From Halichoerus grypus (Eukaryota > Chordata > Mammalia > Carnivora > Phocidae): a stretch of DNA of 64,000 nucleotides. The stretch spans positions 128,073,444 to 128,137,443 of the forward strand of contig NC_135719.1 in the NCBI RefSeq assembly GCF_964656455.1. The letters are read 5' to 3'. Shown here one piece after another: positions 24,210 to 36,190 of this stretch (positions are counted from its first letter, which is position 1; each line of letters opens with the position of its first letter). The translations under genes were made by a program, and so were the position numbers. The notes under the pieces are model-generated. The model was not told the DNA's origin. It saw only the letters and a program-made list of their open reading frames with translations, and did no database searches.

Positions 24210-24245
<36 letters not shown>

Positions 24246-24393
24246 AAGAGCAAGGAGAAGAGACAGAGGGAGAGGGAGAAGCAGACTCCCCACTGAGCAG
24301 GAAGCGTGATGCGGGGCTCGATCCCAGGACTCTGGGATCATGACCTGAGCTGAAGGCAGACGCTTAACCGACTGAGCCACCCAGGGGCCCCGG
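24184..24393 (-). mobile_element. CanSINE with perfect 15-base target-site duplication
   Basis: Antisense copy: T-rich tail, long (GA)n stretch at about 24213-24244, GATGCGGGGCTCGATCCCAG and CTGAGCCACCCAGG head. GGTCATTTTCTTCTT at 24169-24183 is repeated exactly at 24394-24408. Confidence 0.97.
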
Positions 24394-25954
24394 GGTCATT
24401 TTCTTCTTAATCCCTCCTCTCCTGCCTTAGATCAGGGAGGATAAAAGATGGCTTCTAAATATCTCCAATCTGTAGAGATGTGTTTGTCTTGTCTGATACT
24501 TTCCTAATGTCCATTCCAGAACATTGATTGCTACCTATGTATTTTAAGAAAGCTTGAGCCATTATATAGCTCCTCCAACCCAGAGCAAGGGACATTTGAA
24601 AATATTTTCAGTTGATGAGAATATGACTCAGACGGACTCTGTGCCACTTTGGGAAATTCCTGGGACCAGGCTCTACTCTTCACACTTGTCCTTTGGCTGT
24701 GGTTTGCTGGTCCCAATCTAAGGTCTTGGCACAGCTCTGGATAGGGAAGTGCTCTGCTGGGCTGGCTTCTGCCTGGCACATGAGTGTGGTTTTCTTCTTT
24801 TGTTCCCCACTGCTCAGCCATACACTCTTCTAAGAGGAGCTGCCCTTCCCATCACCCCTGCTAAGTGGACAGCGGCCCTGCTTTGTATCTTGTGACCCTG
24901 TCCACCCCACATCCCATAGCCATGGCTTATTATGTCAGGGGTCAGCACCCACGGCTAGCCAGCCATGTCCTGTACTATAGTCTACAGCTTAAAAAAGTTG
25001 AGTTGGGCTGATGGTTCTTTGGAATTGTCTGAGCTGGTGGTGGCAGTTCCTGAGCTCAAAGACCATGATTTAGCCCTGAAGGTAGGAGATTGTGGCCAGC
25101 AGAGATGGGAGAATGGAACATGACACAAAAGGCAAAGCAGTGATGCCACAAAAGGAAGGAAAAGAGAAAAGAGGGTGTAGCTATTTCCTTTGCTGATGGC
25201 TTTGTGGTCTTGCCCGTCCTGCTCCTCATATCCTCCCAGCAAGCCCTTAGGCTAACCATGGAGGGCCTTTGTTTCTTGCAAGTTGAAAGTTTATTAAACA
25301 GTCCAAGTCCTCTCTCTGAGTTGTCCAGCACTTAGGTGAGGGCAGCAGAATAGAATTTTCTCAAATGGAAGGGCTGGGAGTAGGTTTTTGAACTATGTTT
25401 CCTTTCAGATAGCCGGCAGTCAAACTTCAGATGTCAGCTCATTTTCTACAATTTGGGGAAAGTTTCTGGAACATTCCTTTGCTTGGTGTCTAGCTGGTAG
25501 ATTCCTGTCAGGGCCAGGTGACAGGCTTGTCTCTGTCCTATGGTGATGGAGTGAAACACTGGCTGATCAATGGGTGCAGGTGGGGCTCCTGGCTCCAAGG
25601 AAAGTTCTGGTGATGCCAGAAATGGAAGAAGTGTTGAGGTCAGCAGAAGCGTATTGTCAGAGCCTGCACTGTAGCTTAAAATGGACGTTGAGGAGAGGCC
25701 AAGATGAACTATCTGGAAAACAGCAAGAGAGGCCTCACGTGAGAAGAGCAGGTCCAGCAGCCAGAGGCCAGGGCGGATCTGGGCTAGAGCCACTGGAGGT
25801 TGGATGAGGAGCATGAGGGCCCCCGGGGTGCTCACAGGTATCTAGCCAGTTTGTCTGTAGGAGCCTTTATTGAATCCGAGGCCCTGCTCCCAGAGGCCTT
25901 TGAAGTATAGCAGTTTGAGCCAGGGCCTTCTTGTTTTTCTGATTGGAAGGATAG

Positions 25955-26185
25955 TAAGAGCAGCTAACATTTGTTTTGCCAAGTGTTCTGCTAAGCATTT
26001 CACAGGCTTTTTTTTTTTTTTTAATTCCTGTGAACAGAGCTTTAAGGCAGGTATCCTTATTCCCTCAAATTAGAGTCGAGGAAACTGGGGTGTAGAAAAC
26101 TTCACCAACTTTCCCAAGACCACACAACTGGTCTGAGGTGAGTGGACCATGGATCCTAGCCTCTGTGACCACACGGCCATGTTCT
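25955..26185 (-). repeat. MIR fragment
   Basis: CAAGTGTTCTGCTAAGCATT, then GAGGAAACTGGGGTGTAG and ACCACACAACTGGTCTGAGG. A poly(T) run (about 26008-26022) interrupts it. Confidence 0.65.
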
Positions 26186-26918
26186 TAAGTTCACTCTGCT
26201 ACTTTGTTGGTGAAGAAGGACGTGGAACCTCCGTGGGGTCCTGTTTCCTTGCTTTGGCCGTGTCCCAGCAAATTGACCTGATGTCCCAGGAGGTTTGTGG
26301 AGCCCTAGAGGCTGCCCCCCCTGGAAGACACCTGTTGATGCAAGCAGCTGCCTTGCTCTTTCTGCGCTGGAGGCAACCCAATCTGCTCTGAGCCAGGGAG
26401 GGACTCAATGCATTATGTACGAGTGGCTGTCCCCCTGGAATGGGTGTCATTGACTTTTCTACCTGCAGCAGGAGAGTGCCAGCCACTTCTGGAAATGAAG
26501 CAAAGCCCTGAAAGTTGGGGATGGATGGAGGAGACAAAGGGTGTATGCTGCCTGGGGTGGGGCTCTCTGGTCTGGATTATGATAGCTCCTGAGGTCAACA
26601 ATCTCTGGCAAGGCTGGTGTAATGGGAGGCATTTCAGGAACAAGGTTTGCTGTGAGGATGGTGGTTGGAAACTCCTCTCTGGTTCATCTGCTCTGTTTGG
26701 ATTAGGGAAACTTGGTATAGCACAACGGCAGGCGATGTTGGGAAGGGGGCCAGCCTGAAACTTCAGCCATCTGTTAATGGGGCAATGGTTTATGATGTAG
26801 CATGAGCGAGTTGCCTTAATTGGGCAGAATCATCAGATAAGGTTGTAGCCGTGGGAGGAGAATGAACAAGGGTGTATCAGTTGTGGATGTGTGCATGGTC
26901 TTGGTGAAAATCAACTGC

Positions 26919-27091
26919 ATCGTTCTCAAAGTGCGTCCTCAGTCACCTGGGAATTTGTGTGAAATGCACATTCTTGGGTCCCACCCCAGCCTTCCTGAAT
27001 CTGAAACTCTGGGGATGGGGCCCAGTGAGCTGCATTTTAAAATGCCTTCTAGGTGATTCTGATGCGTGCTAATGGTCAAGAACCACAACTG
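26919..27091. mobile_element. MER5A hAT transposon remnant
   Basis: GTTCTCAAAGTGCGTCCTCA, GAAATGCACATTCTTGGGTC, GAGCTGCATTTTAAAATGCC and GGTGATTCTGATGCGTG, ending AAGAACCACAACTG. Full-length MER5A order. Confidence 0.8.
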
Positions 27092-27369
27092 TAGAATAAA
27101 CTAGGGTAAGTGGCGATATGGTGTCCTGGACAGAGCTTACAGCTCTCAAGAGGGAAGAGAAAACCTCGCACTTGCTGGCTTCCTATTGTGTAATGAAAAA
27201 TATACTTAATTCTCCTTGATTTCATCCAGTTAGCAACAGTGGTTCTCCCAGTGATTCAGGCCAAGTGCTCCCATGGTCTAAATATCCCACCCACACAAAA
27301 AACCTTCACTGACTTGAGTGGGGGGAGACCAGTGGTTTGATAATGGTTTGGGCTGATGTTTCCTTGAGG

Positions 27370-27515
27370 TGGTATGGTGTAGCTGAATGAGAACCTGCAT
27401 GGGGATTCTGCCCCTGCCATGTATTAGTCTCACCGACGGCGACATGGCTCTTCCTGGCTCCTGGACTCAGGTTCTTCATCTGAGACATGGCATGGATTTA
27501 GAGCTCTTTGAGTCC
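27370..27515 (+). repeat. MIR-like fragment (sense)
   Basis: GGTATGGTGTAGCTGAATGA, then CAGGTTCTTCATCTGAGAC. Diverged sense MIR. Confidence 0.4.
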
Positions 27516-27519
27516 CCTA

Positions 27520-28780
27520 CTTATGGTGACACTCCACAATTCTCAGAGATATGCCAAGTAGAGGCCATGGTTACATCATACTGGAGACAGAAGTGTTGAT
27601 GTTGTCATATAATAAGCATTAATATTGGAAGCGACAGCCTGCTGACCATCTGGAAGAATCTCCTAGGGCACTGAAGGCCCTGGACCCTGATTTGAGAACT
27701 GCATTTTCGGACAGGTGCCTCATTAATAGAAATGACTTCCTGAGAATGTAGCCAAATAGGCTGCCTGACTTTGTCCCACACTGCCAAGCCTTTGAGCACA
27801 GAGGCCAACCTACACAAAGGGTGAATCCCCCAGCCCGTGGTCTCCCTCTGTCTGACCTCCCTGGGGCTCACAGATCTGATGGCTTCCACTGGGTTCCTTG
27901 AATGGATATGTGTGCTGAGCTTTGGAGCCATGGCAGGAAGGACGGTGGAGAAACACCCAGCCTGCGAGTGTTCTGTCCTTCCTTGGCTGAAGACACTGTT
28001 CAGGCATGGGGGTGGTGGAGTGAGAAGCTGGGAGTGGGGACAGGGGGAGCCTGCATCGAGGACTGCTTGTACTCCCTTTGCTTCCACGGGACTTTGGCGT
28101 CAGAGGGAGAGAACACGTACAAATCTGCTGCACTTGACCTTTTAAGGCAAACCAACTCGTATGTTTCCTGCATGAAGGGGCTGCTGACAAGTCTCAGGCT
28201 GGAGGCAGAAGGTGGAGGAGAAAGGAGAAATATCACTCCCTTGGGAAGGGAGCTCATGGGCTGGTGAGAGAGGTGGGGCAGCGGGCAGAGCCAGAGCGCC
28301 TGTGACATTGTCACACACTCTGACCTGCTTCTCCTCCATCTTCTCAGGGGAGGGGATTCTAAAGGGTGCCTCAGGGGCCACAGGAAGAAAGCATGATTCA
28401 ACACGCCCCACTCACACCTCTCTCTGAGCGAGGTCACCAGGGCAGAAGTGGTTTGCAGTGACCAAGGCCCATTACAGGCTAGGGCCTCAGCCAGGGACAA
28501 GAATGGGTGGCTGATTCAGATACAGCTCTGAATGGAAGCAGCAGGACAGGAGAAACTCTCATAGCGCACCCCCACCTCCCCTGTTTCATCCCTCCTGGGT
28601 CTCCTTGTCCACCATAAACTCAGGAGGTGAGCCTTGTCCAGTCTTCCTGGATTGGAGAGCAGAGTGCCATTCTGGGGGAAGTAGGAGGCAAACAAAAGGC
28701 TGAGTGACTTGACAGCATTTTCCTGCCTGAAAATGAAGGGAAAGTCTGTTCTTGTCTATAGCCAGATAGGGTTTGACAGA
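27520..28780. other. Unique intronic sequence; no gene recognised
   Basis: Several overlapping frames of 100-166 codons are open on both strands at 27600-28500, but they share no domain, bias or start context and run antiparallel to each other. I treat them as chance frames in G+C-rich intron. Confidence 0.4.
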
Positions 28781-28803
28781 GTTTTTAAAAGAAAAATATC
28801 TGA

Positions 28804-29000
28804 GGGGCGCCTGGGTGGCTCAGTTGGTTAAGCGACTGCCTTCAGCTCAGGTCATGATCCTGGAGTCCCGGGATCGAGTCCCGCATCGGGCTCCCTGCTC
28901 GGTGGGGAGTCTGCTTCTCCCTCTGACCCTCCCCCCTCTCATGCTCTCTCTCTCATTCTCTCTCTCAAATAAATAAATAAAATCTTTAAAAAAAAAAAAA
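28804..29000 (+). mobile_element. CanSINE, young, perfect 16-base target-site duplication
   Basis: Head GGGGCGCCTGGGTGGCTCAG, tRNA-like A box (TGGCTCAGTTGG) and B-box-like GGGATCGAGTCCC, CT-rich middle, AATAAA signals and an A-tail of about 13. AAAGAAAAATATCTGA occurs at 28788-28803 and 29003-29018. The cleanest copy here. Confidence 0.97.
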
Positions 29001-29104
29001 AGAAAGAAAAATATCTGAAATGAAGGAAATCTGAATCAGCCTCTGTAAAAGGACTTTGTGGATTCCCCGTCAGTTAAACCCCTTGTAGGAGGATTATCTT
29101 GTGT

Positions 29105-29177
29105 CTGGCGGGGGGGTCAAGTGCATGGGCATACCATAACCAGAACATGCTGCTGGCGGGGGGGTGGGGTGGGGGGC
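29105..29177 (+). other. G-run cluster with direct repeat; G-quadruplex candidate
   Basis: CTGGCGGGGGGGT occurs at 29105-29117 and 29153-29165. The second copy runs straight into GGGGTGGGGGG, so 29155-29177 contains G7-T-G4-T-G6 and meets the four-run quadruplex pattern. Confidence 0.6.
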
Positions 29178-29584
29178 CTTCCCTGGAAGGCCACCTGTCA
29201 GGGCTGTAAGGTAGGGAGATGAAGGCAGTGGAGAGGAGGTTCAACTAGGTAACCTTAAAGTCCCTCTCAACTCTTAACTCTATTATCTTGTGAAAGATCT
29301 GCTAGATGGAAAAATAAATGGCAGTGACTGACCTTCTTGTTCTGTATGTGTTGGTCAAGTGGGCCAAACAAATTCCTTATATGATGCCCAGTCCCCTACT
29401 AACACCCAGAGAGGAAACACTTGGTTGCTGGGGTGGAGGTATGTCCCTGTCAGTTAAGATTCCCTGGCTTTTTCCAGGAACAAAGGCAAGAGAGATAAAT
29501 AAAACCAATTTTAAGTACCATGTGCCAGGCATGGGGTGAGATTCTTCATGTTGAAGAATCTGCATAATAATCAGGTGGGATGGA

Positions 29585-29705
29585 TAGGATTTCTATTCTC
29601 CATGTTCCAGGTAAGGTCATGGAGATGTAGAGACCTCTAAACACTTGAATATGGTCCCATGGTCAGCACGTGGAGACATCTAGTACACAGCTGTGATCAG
29701 GGCCA
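29585..29705 (-). repeat. MIR-like fragment
   Basis: GGTAAGGTCATGGAGATGTA, with a TTCTATTCTCCATGTTCCAG block before it. Diverged antisense MIR. Confidence 0.4.
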
Positions 29706-30329
29706 TGACCTCCCACTCTGCCTCCCAGGCTGGGGTGGGGGCTTGTTGTCTCTTTGAAGAAGATGGGGGCATACCAAAGTTCATACCTGAGACCCCTGTG
29801 CCTTTCTCTTTACACCTGAGATGTTTGCTTTTGTATCTGTGTCCAGAGAGCAGGCTCTCCAAAAGGGCTTTCCTGGGTGGAGCACGCCCTGGGGGCCTGG
29901 GGTTGTGAGTTACTGGGCAGGTGGGAGGTGTCAGGTGTGTGGAGGGAGGCGCCTCCTTTCTGCTTCAGCCTCCTCCCTTCCTGGGGCCTGGGGGAGTATT
30001 AATTACTCATTGTTGGCATTTTGGATCTGATAAAGTGTTCTGCCCATGTTACTGTTTTGGGGTTAGACATCAGCGACTGGTAGTCTGGTGCTTGTCTCGG
30101 GCTCTCAAGTCTGATGGGCTTCTTTGATCCCAGTCTTTCTCAGTGACTTGGTCATTTTCAAAACTGGGTGGGAAATGTCACAGGCTCACTTTCTACTTGT
30201 TGTTTTTGTTGTTTTCTCTCATGGGTATGGCCGAAGGCAGGGAGCTTAGGGAAGGAGACATGGTGAGTTGGATTGACCACTTCAGACTTTGGAAATCCAA
30301 GTTAATTTTGTTTTATTTCCTTCAGTAAT

Positions 30330-30960
30330 TTGATAAATTTTTTTATCGCACTGTTAATTCATAGTATTTTATGTAAAGAATATACAATACTGAAGACTTA
30401 AAAAACTTGGAAAAGCACAGAGGCCAAAACAAAATTCACTATTTTTCTACGATGTACCACTATTATTAACACTTTGGTATAGATTTTCCCAGATGTGTGT
30501 ATGAGATTGTGTGTACTTATTTTTTATTTTTTACAGATAGGAAACAGACTATACATACTGTTATTTTTCTTTTAATGTTATGAGTATATTTCTGTGTCAA
30601 TAAATATTCTTTATTTTTTTTTAAGATTTTATTTTTATGTAGTCTACACTCATCATAGGGCTTGAACTTACAACTCTAAGATCAAGAGTTGCATGCTCTA
30701 CCAGCTGAGCCAGCCAGGTGCCCCTTATTTTAAACTTTTATTTAAAAGGTTGTAAGGATATAAAATATTCCATTATATAGATGAAACAATTTACTTTATC
30801 CCCTATTATTAGATACTTCGACCTTAAATTTTCTATAATTAGAAGTATTACTGTTTCTCCCTCTAAAGTTTAGATTGTATTACCATTCCACCTGCAATGC
30901 ATGAGAATAAACATTTTCTAATACCCTTATAATATATATTTGCTAATCTTTTCCTATTTG
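30330..30960. repeat. Old L1-type fragment, interrupted by a SINE
   Basis: ACACTTTGGTATAGATTTTC, CTGTGTCAATAAATATTC before the SINE; TAAAATATTCCATTATATAG, TTACTTTATCCCCTATTATT after it. The order fits an ancient L1-type repeat split by the insertion at about 30622. Confidence 0.55.
30622..30724 (-). mobile_element. Truncated older CanSINE
   Basis: TTAAGATTTTATTTTTATG tail, TAGGGCTTGAACTTACAAC, then ATGCTCTACCAGCTGAGCC and AGCCAGGTGCCCC head. A short form lacking the CT-rich block. Possible CTTATTTT target duplication. Confidence 0.85.
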
Positions 30961-31144
30961 ATAGGACCAAAAAAATTGGAATTCACTGTTTCAATCTTAA
31001 GCAGTGCTAACACAGAGCTTGAGGATGCGTGGATGGGTTTGTTGGGATTAGAAGAAAAGATGTCAACTATCTCAGTTTGTTTTTCTTTATTGGCCTCCTT
31101 TGATTTTTCCTGTGTCAAGGTAATGCAAAAACACTAGATCTCTA

Positions 31145-31480
31145 CCCCAATAAATGAGGTATATTTAAATATCTTTTACAGGATATTTGTCACAGTTTTA
31201 TTTATAAGAGCAAAAAGGTTGAAATAACCTAAGTGCTTACAATGAGAAATCAGTTAAATTAATGGTAATAATGGAATACTATGCAATCATTAAAATAATT
31301 TAATGGCATAGGGAAAATTGGGCTATAAAATAATATGTACATAATGATCTCAATTAAATAATATGTGCATAGAAAAAAGGCTATAAAGGTTAATGTTAAT
31401 CATTTCTGAATGGTATAATTATACTTTTTCCCTTGTGTTTTCAAAAATTTTTAACAAGTCCACGTATTAGTATTGTAATC
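31145..31480. repeat. Old L1-type 3' fragment
   Basis: TAATGGAATACTATGCAATC, ATTAAAATAATTTAATGG and AATGATCTCAATTAAATAA match the 3'-region motif of ancient L1s. Confidence 0.65.
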
Positions 31481-33030
31481 ATACACAAAGCAGATGTTAG
31501 CAAGTGAACTCTAAAATATTATACACGGAAATAAAGAGCTCTGAGTAATTGGATTTTGGGTCACTTAGATTCTCCCAAGGACTTTGTAGGTTATTGAATC
31601 TTTACATTCTTTGAAGTTAGTGGAGCTCTTTGGAAGTTTGCAGGACCATTTTATAGCAGGGGCTTTAATGAGAATAGAGTCAAAACAAGGAGATCTGGAA
31701 TAGCTTCTGTCTTTTTTTCTGCCCTTTGGGTTGACTTGGGGGGCACAAGATGGTGGGGGAAGGAACCTATTTATGGTGCCCACTGCCCTGGACAACAGGA
31801 TATGTAGATACACCATCCAAGGCACCAGTGGGTCTCAGGACCATTGGGGTTGTTTGGAAATTGAAAGACAGGGAATGACAAAGGATGGCTGTCTAAATGT
31901 CATCTGGTGGGGTTGATTTGGTTGTGTTTATGTATTTCTGATAATGACAAATACCCCAATATACTGGGAACACAATCCTATGCCAGTCCCCTCACTTACT
32001 AATGAGGAAATGGAGGTCTAGAGGGATTAAGTCACGTGTCCAAGCCCATGTCTTTTTTTTTCCCCCCCATCACAGTGTCCCACTGGAATGGTGTAATATA
32101 CGATGTGTTGGGTATGTCTCACTGGCTGAGATGATTCACAGCATACTTAGATGGTTTGGAAGTCCTTGAAATTGCTTGGTTAGAGTTTGGATGAAAGAGG
32201 ATCATTCAGTTCTGGGTAGTACGATTGGTGGGAAGAGGTCGGTGTTGGTTTTTCTCATGATATTATAGTTACTAAATTATATTCAGAGGAAAAGGAAATA
32301 TTATACTTTGTTAAAAAGGAGGGTGAACTAGGACAGCTGGCAGAGAGATGAGTCAACAGTAGAATGGATTTATTTTCCCCAGACTCAAGTTTCCATGTGG
32401 AGATGCCCTTATTTTCTGAGTTGTCAGTACTCGATGACATGGATTTTTCTCCTGTTATGTGCTTCATCCTAGGTGAGTGAGAACTTTGAGAACTAGAAAT
32501 TTCATTTACTTTTATGACTTACAGCCCCATGCTGTGTTGCCTTGTTTGCCTTTGGCTATCAGTGCTCTGAGGATGAAGATACTGAATTCACTTTGAGCAT
32601 CACTCTTTAGTCTAAGGATCTGTCCAGAGGAGGCAGTAATTATGGTAGGAGAGGACTGGAATTCCTGTCCAGGGAGGAGCTCTTAAACCAAGTGCAGTGT
32701 ACGCTAGAAGAGAAGGTAATTGAGGGAATGAGCAGGGCAGGACAGCTGCCTTCAAATATGTAAGGGGCTATCATAAGGAACAAAGAATAAACTTGTTCTG
32801 TATGACTCCCGAGAACAGAGCTGTGGCTGATGAAGGGGAGACCCATTTCAGCTTAGTGTAAGGAAGAGGTTTCTAGAAACCAGAGCCTCCCAACAGTGGT
32901 CAGTGGACTAATGGAAAGTGTCCAGCAGAGCATCCAGAAGTTTGTCAGAGTGTTCTGTACTGGGTGGGAGGTTGTTCCAGATGACCACCAAGGGCCATTT
33001 CAAGTCTATGCTTCTAGAACTCCATGTTTC
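31480..33030. other. Mostly unique intronic sequence
   Basis: The only element suspected is a diverged antisense MIR at about 31985-32060 (ACTAATGAGGAAATGGAGG, GGGATTAAGTCACGTGTCC). A T8C7-type run is at 32053-32067. No gene seen. Confidence 0.4.
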
Positions 33031-33960
33031 TATGTCTACCTACTGGATCTATTATACATTCATCATTCCTATTTGTTAAACTTTTTTATGCTTATCATGG
33101 TGTTCTGCTGGGTGTTGGAAATATCATGGTAAAACATAAAATCCTTCAGCTTATATTCAATTGAAGGGGATAAATGGTAGGTAGATTATTGCAAGGTATA
33201 AGTCCAACCGAGTAAAGTATAGAGTGCTACGAGCTCTAGAGAAAGGGCATCCAGATTAGCTTGGAGTGAGTCATGGAATCTTTCTGGAAAAAAGTGAGGT
33301 GAAAGACCTAAAAACTGACTATGACTTGGGTAGGCCAAGAGGGTAAAGAAGAGTATTCCAGGTAGAGGGAATAGCCTGTGCAGAGGTGGAGGGACAGCAC
33401 AGTGCATTAGAGACACCAATTGCTGGTGGACAGGCAAGTGAAGAGAGGGATGAAACTGATCATGTAGGAGGAAAATGATGAAGGGCCTTATCTGCCAGGT
33501 CAAAGTGTGGACTTCATGTTGAGAACAACAGGGAGTCGTTGAAGAGTTTTAGAGAAAGGATTGTGTCACCTGCCTCAAAGACCACTTTGGTTCCAGCAGG
33601 GAGAGTGGGTTAGAGGGGACCAAGGCTAGCTGCAGAGAGACCAGTTAGAGTCTATTTCAGTAATTCAGGTAAGAGATGATGGTGGAGCTAACCCATTACA
33701 GGGGCAGTGAGGATAGAGAGGGGTGGGCAGGTGGCAGGGAGAGTTCATGCTGAGTAACTGGGAGGTTGGGGTGCCATTTGTTGGGACTGAGAAACTAGGA
33801 AGATAGCAGATTTTGGGGCTGGTAGGATGCTGATAATTCCAGTTTGGGACATGCTGTGTTTGAAGTATCCATGGGACATAGGAGTGGAGACACTCTTTCT
33901 TTGTATTTTGTAAACTACCCAAAAGAGATTCATTCTTGTCTCCTGATACCATGGAGGGGT
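33030..33960 (-). repeat. L2 LINE 3' portion, about 0.9 kb
   Basis: Antisense L2 in continuous order: tail block GTGTTCTGCTGGGTGTTGG, GAAAGGGCATCCAGATTAGC, GAGGGAATAGCCTGTGCAGA, GATGAAGGGCCTTATC, GTAATTCAGGTAAGAGATGA and TTTGGGACATGCTGTG. Confidence 0.75.
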
Positions 33961-34459
33961 TTCTCTAATACAGTGGCACTTTTCTTCCAAAGCATTTTCA
34001 TGACTACATTTCACAGATCTTTACACAATTCCTGTGAAGTGCGGAGGGGAGTTCTTCTCAATGTGCAGTGTTCGGACTTAGTATCCAATGAAATGGTGTT
34101 TGTGTGTTCTTAGAATATAGCCACTCAAGTGGTTTTCATTCTCTCTGGCTGGGTCACTCATATCCCAGAAACATCATTATTGCCCTTCTCTAGTCTGCCC
34201 AGAAAGAATGACTAGGGTGATTAAGGAACTTGATATTGTCTCCTGTGAAGAATGATTCTCTCTGTGTAAGTAGAGAGGATCAAAGGCCCAGACTGGCCAA
34301 GAGACCAGCACAACAGTGGGTGGACAGCCAAGATGGGATTGCTTCCATTCCCTGATGCTGACCTCTTTAGTTAGTTGGCCCACACTCCTTCCATGGGGTT
34401 ACCTTCCTGAATGTTCCAGGGTTGGTTAAATAGACCCCATGTAGGGGTCACCTTATGGT

Positions 34460-34580
34460 CCTGCTGTTGACCTGTTTCACAGATTCATAACTGGTAGGGA
34501 GATTGAAGATCATTAAGTCCAATTTGTGGCTCAGTGGGATATAAAACCACCTGCACAAGGACACACAATGTGTTGGTCTT
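34460..34580. repeat. Ancient SINE-like fragment
   Basis: AGATTCATAACTGGTAGGGA, GATCATTAAGTCCAATTTG belongs to a recurrent old repeat type. Family not assigned. Confidence 0.4.
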
Positions 34581-35190
34581 CTGGATTCTTTTTTCATTTC
34601 ACCATGTTGGACTTTAAAAAAAAATATTCAGCCATGGATCTACAAGGGTGTTTGTTTCTTAAAGGCTATAAAGACCCACCCCTTCTTTTTTTATTCATTT
34701 CTTCTATGTGACTTTAAATGTCTGAGTTCTTTAGAGACCTGCCACTCGCCCTCTTCCCTCCTTTGTATTCTACCTCCTCTTTCTGTGTGATCTTATCTAC
34801 TCCTATGGTTTGTTTGCTATTCAGGGTGGATGATTCCACAGTTGGTACCTCTAGGCTTGAACTCCCTCATACATCTTAGATTATCCACATCCTGGTCCTG
34901 TCCTCACATAGGCACATCATATAAAACCAGCAATGTTGGCGTCAGACTTACATATGCAACTGTCTACTGGTTCTTGCCATTGAGAATCAATAGCAAGTTG
35001 AGAATCAAACTCTACACTGACTATCTGCTTTTCATCTTTTCCTGTAAATCTGAGTGGGCAGCATCCCTGTCTACTTAAGAATCTGAGCTGGAAAGCTGGG
35101 AGCCAGCTTCAATATCTTTCTCTTCCCACCACATGAGTCATCACACCCCTTTGGTTCTACCTTTTAAATAGCTGCGGTCTCTATTTGCTC
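34580..35190. other. AT-rich intronic sequence, no gene recognised
   Basis: An A run at 34617-34624 and pyrimidine-rich stretches. The right part grades into the L2 that begins near 35190. Confidence 0.35.
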
Positions 35191-35800
35191 TTCTGTGTTT
35201 TTCTTGCCATTGGGCCCTCATCAGCTTTCAGCTACAACACTCTGACACTTTCTTGGGTGGTCTTCCTACCATCAATTCTTTTCTTCCTCCATGTCTCTTC
35301 CTCTCCCACATACTGTGGGAGAGATCTTAAGGAAACAAACCTAATCACACCATTCCTCATGTAAAATACTCCCTTACATGTAAAATCTCTTCAGTGTGCC
35401 ATAGGTAGTGGCTAAGAGCCAGACTTGAGTTAGATTGTCTGTGTTTGAACTCCATTTACCAGTTATCTTGGGCAGATTATGCAACCTTTCCATTCCTCAA
35501 TTTCCTTATATTATAAATGGGGGGATAATAATAATACTTTATAGGGTTGTTATAAGTGTTAAATGAGTTAATATTTGTGCAATACTTAAAACAGTGCTTA
35601 GCACATAGAAAATACTACATAAGGGTTTGTTAAATACAATAAATACATAACTCCTTAGCTTGACATAGAGGCCTTTCAAAACTGAGCCCATGTTTACCTC
35701 TCTAAGCTCAAGTTCTCAATCCTCCTGCCCTTGGCACTATACCTCCAGCAATACTCAACAATTTGTGATCTTTCATACCATGTGTTTTTCCTTGTGTTTC
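35190..35800 (+). repeat. L2 fragment split by a MIR
   Basis: Left part: GTGGTCTTCCTACCATCAAT, CTAATCACACCATTCC. Right part after the MIR: ACTCCTTAGCTTGACATAGA, GGCCTTTCAAAACTGAGCCC. The two halves are contiguous in L2 order once the MIR is removed. Confidence 0.65.
35405..35640 (+). repeat. MIR inserted in L2
   Basis: GTGGCTAAGAGCCAGACTTG to GGTTGTTATAAGTGTTAAAT and AACAGTGCTTAGCACATAG. Near full-length sense MIR. Confidence 0.75.
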
Positions 35801-35984
35801 CTTGGAGTCTTCTCTTTTCCGTTCAATCTCTCCTCCTCCTCATGAACCTTCAGATAAATTCTTAATCTTTCAGAATCTGAAGAATTTAAATGCCTCCTAT
35901 CTGCAGCTGTCCCCGCAACCCTGGACAGAGATAGCACTTCTTCCCCTGAGCTACTTTCATGACTGGGCGTATTTTATCATAGTG

Positions 35985-36190
35985 GTTAGTCTGAAGGCTC
36001 TGAATTAGGATAGACATAATTCCAATTCTGATTCAGTCACTTACAAGCTGTCTGACCTTGGGCAGGTTATTTAACTTCTCTGACCCTCATCTGTAAAATG
36101 GGAATAGGTTACCTACCTCATAGGATTATTTTGAGGATTATGTGGCACTATGCATACTAAGGGTAGGTAATCTCAGTAGCAAGAATTGTA
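35985..36190 (+). repeat. MIR, sense
   Basis: CTGACCTTGGGCAGGTTATT, CTCATCTGTAAAATGGGAAT, ACCTCATAGGATTATTTTGA. Confidence 0.8.

Noticed and set aside
23334..24215. 293-codon + strand frame rich in SIQ and SKYPSIQ repeats
   Set aside because: It is mostly the ATCCAAGT-type minisatellite translated, then runs into a SINE (GA)n block. No domain or codon signal; antisense frames are equally open.
27600..28500. Cluster of 100-166-codon frames on both strands
   Set aside because: Mutually overlapping and antiparallel, no known domains, no splice-consistent exon bias that I can see.
28804..28840. tRNA-like sequence
   Set aside because: It is the tRNA-Lys-derived head of a CanSINE; no complete cloverleaf and an A-tail follows.
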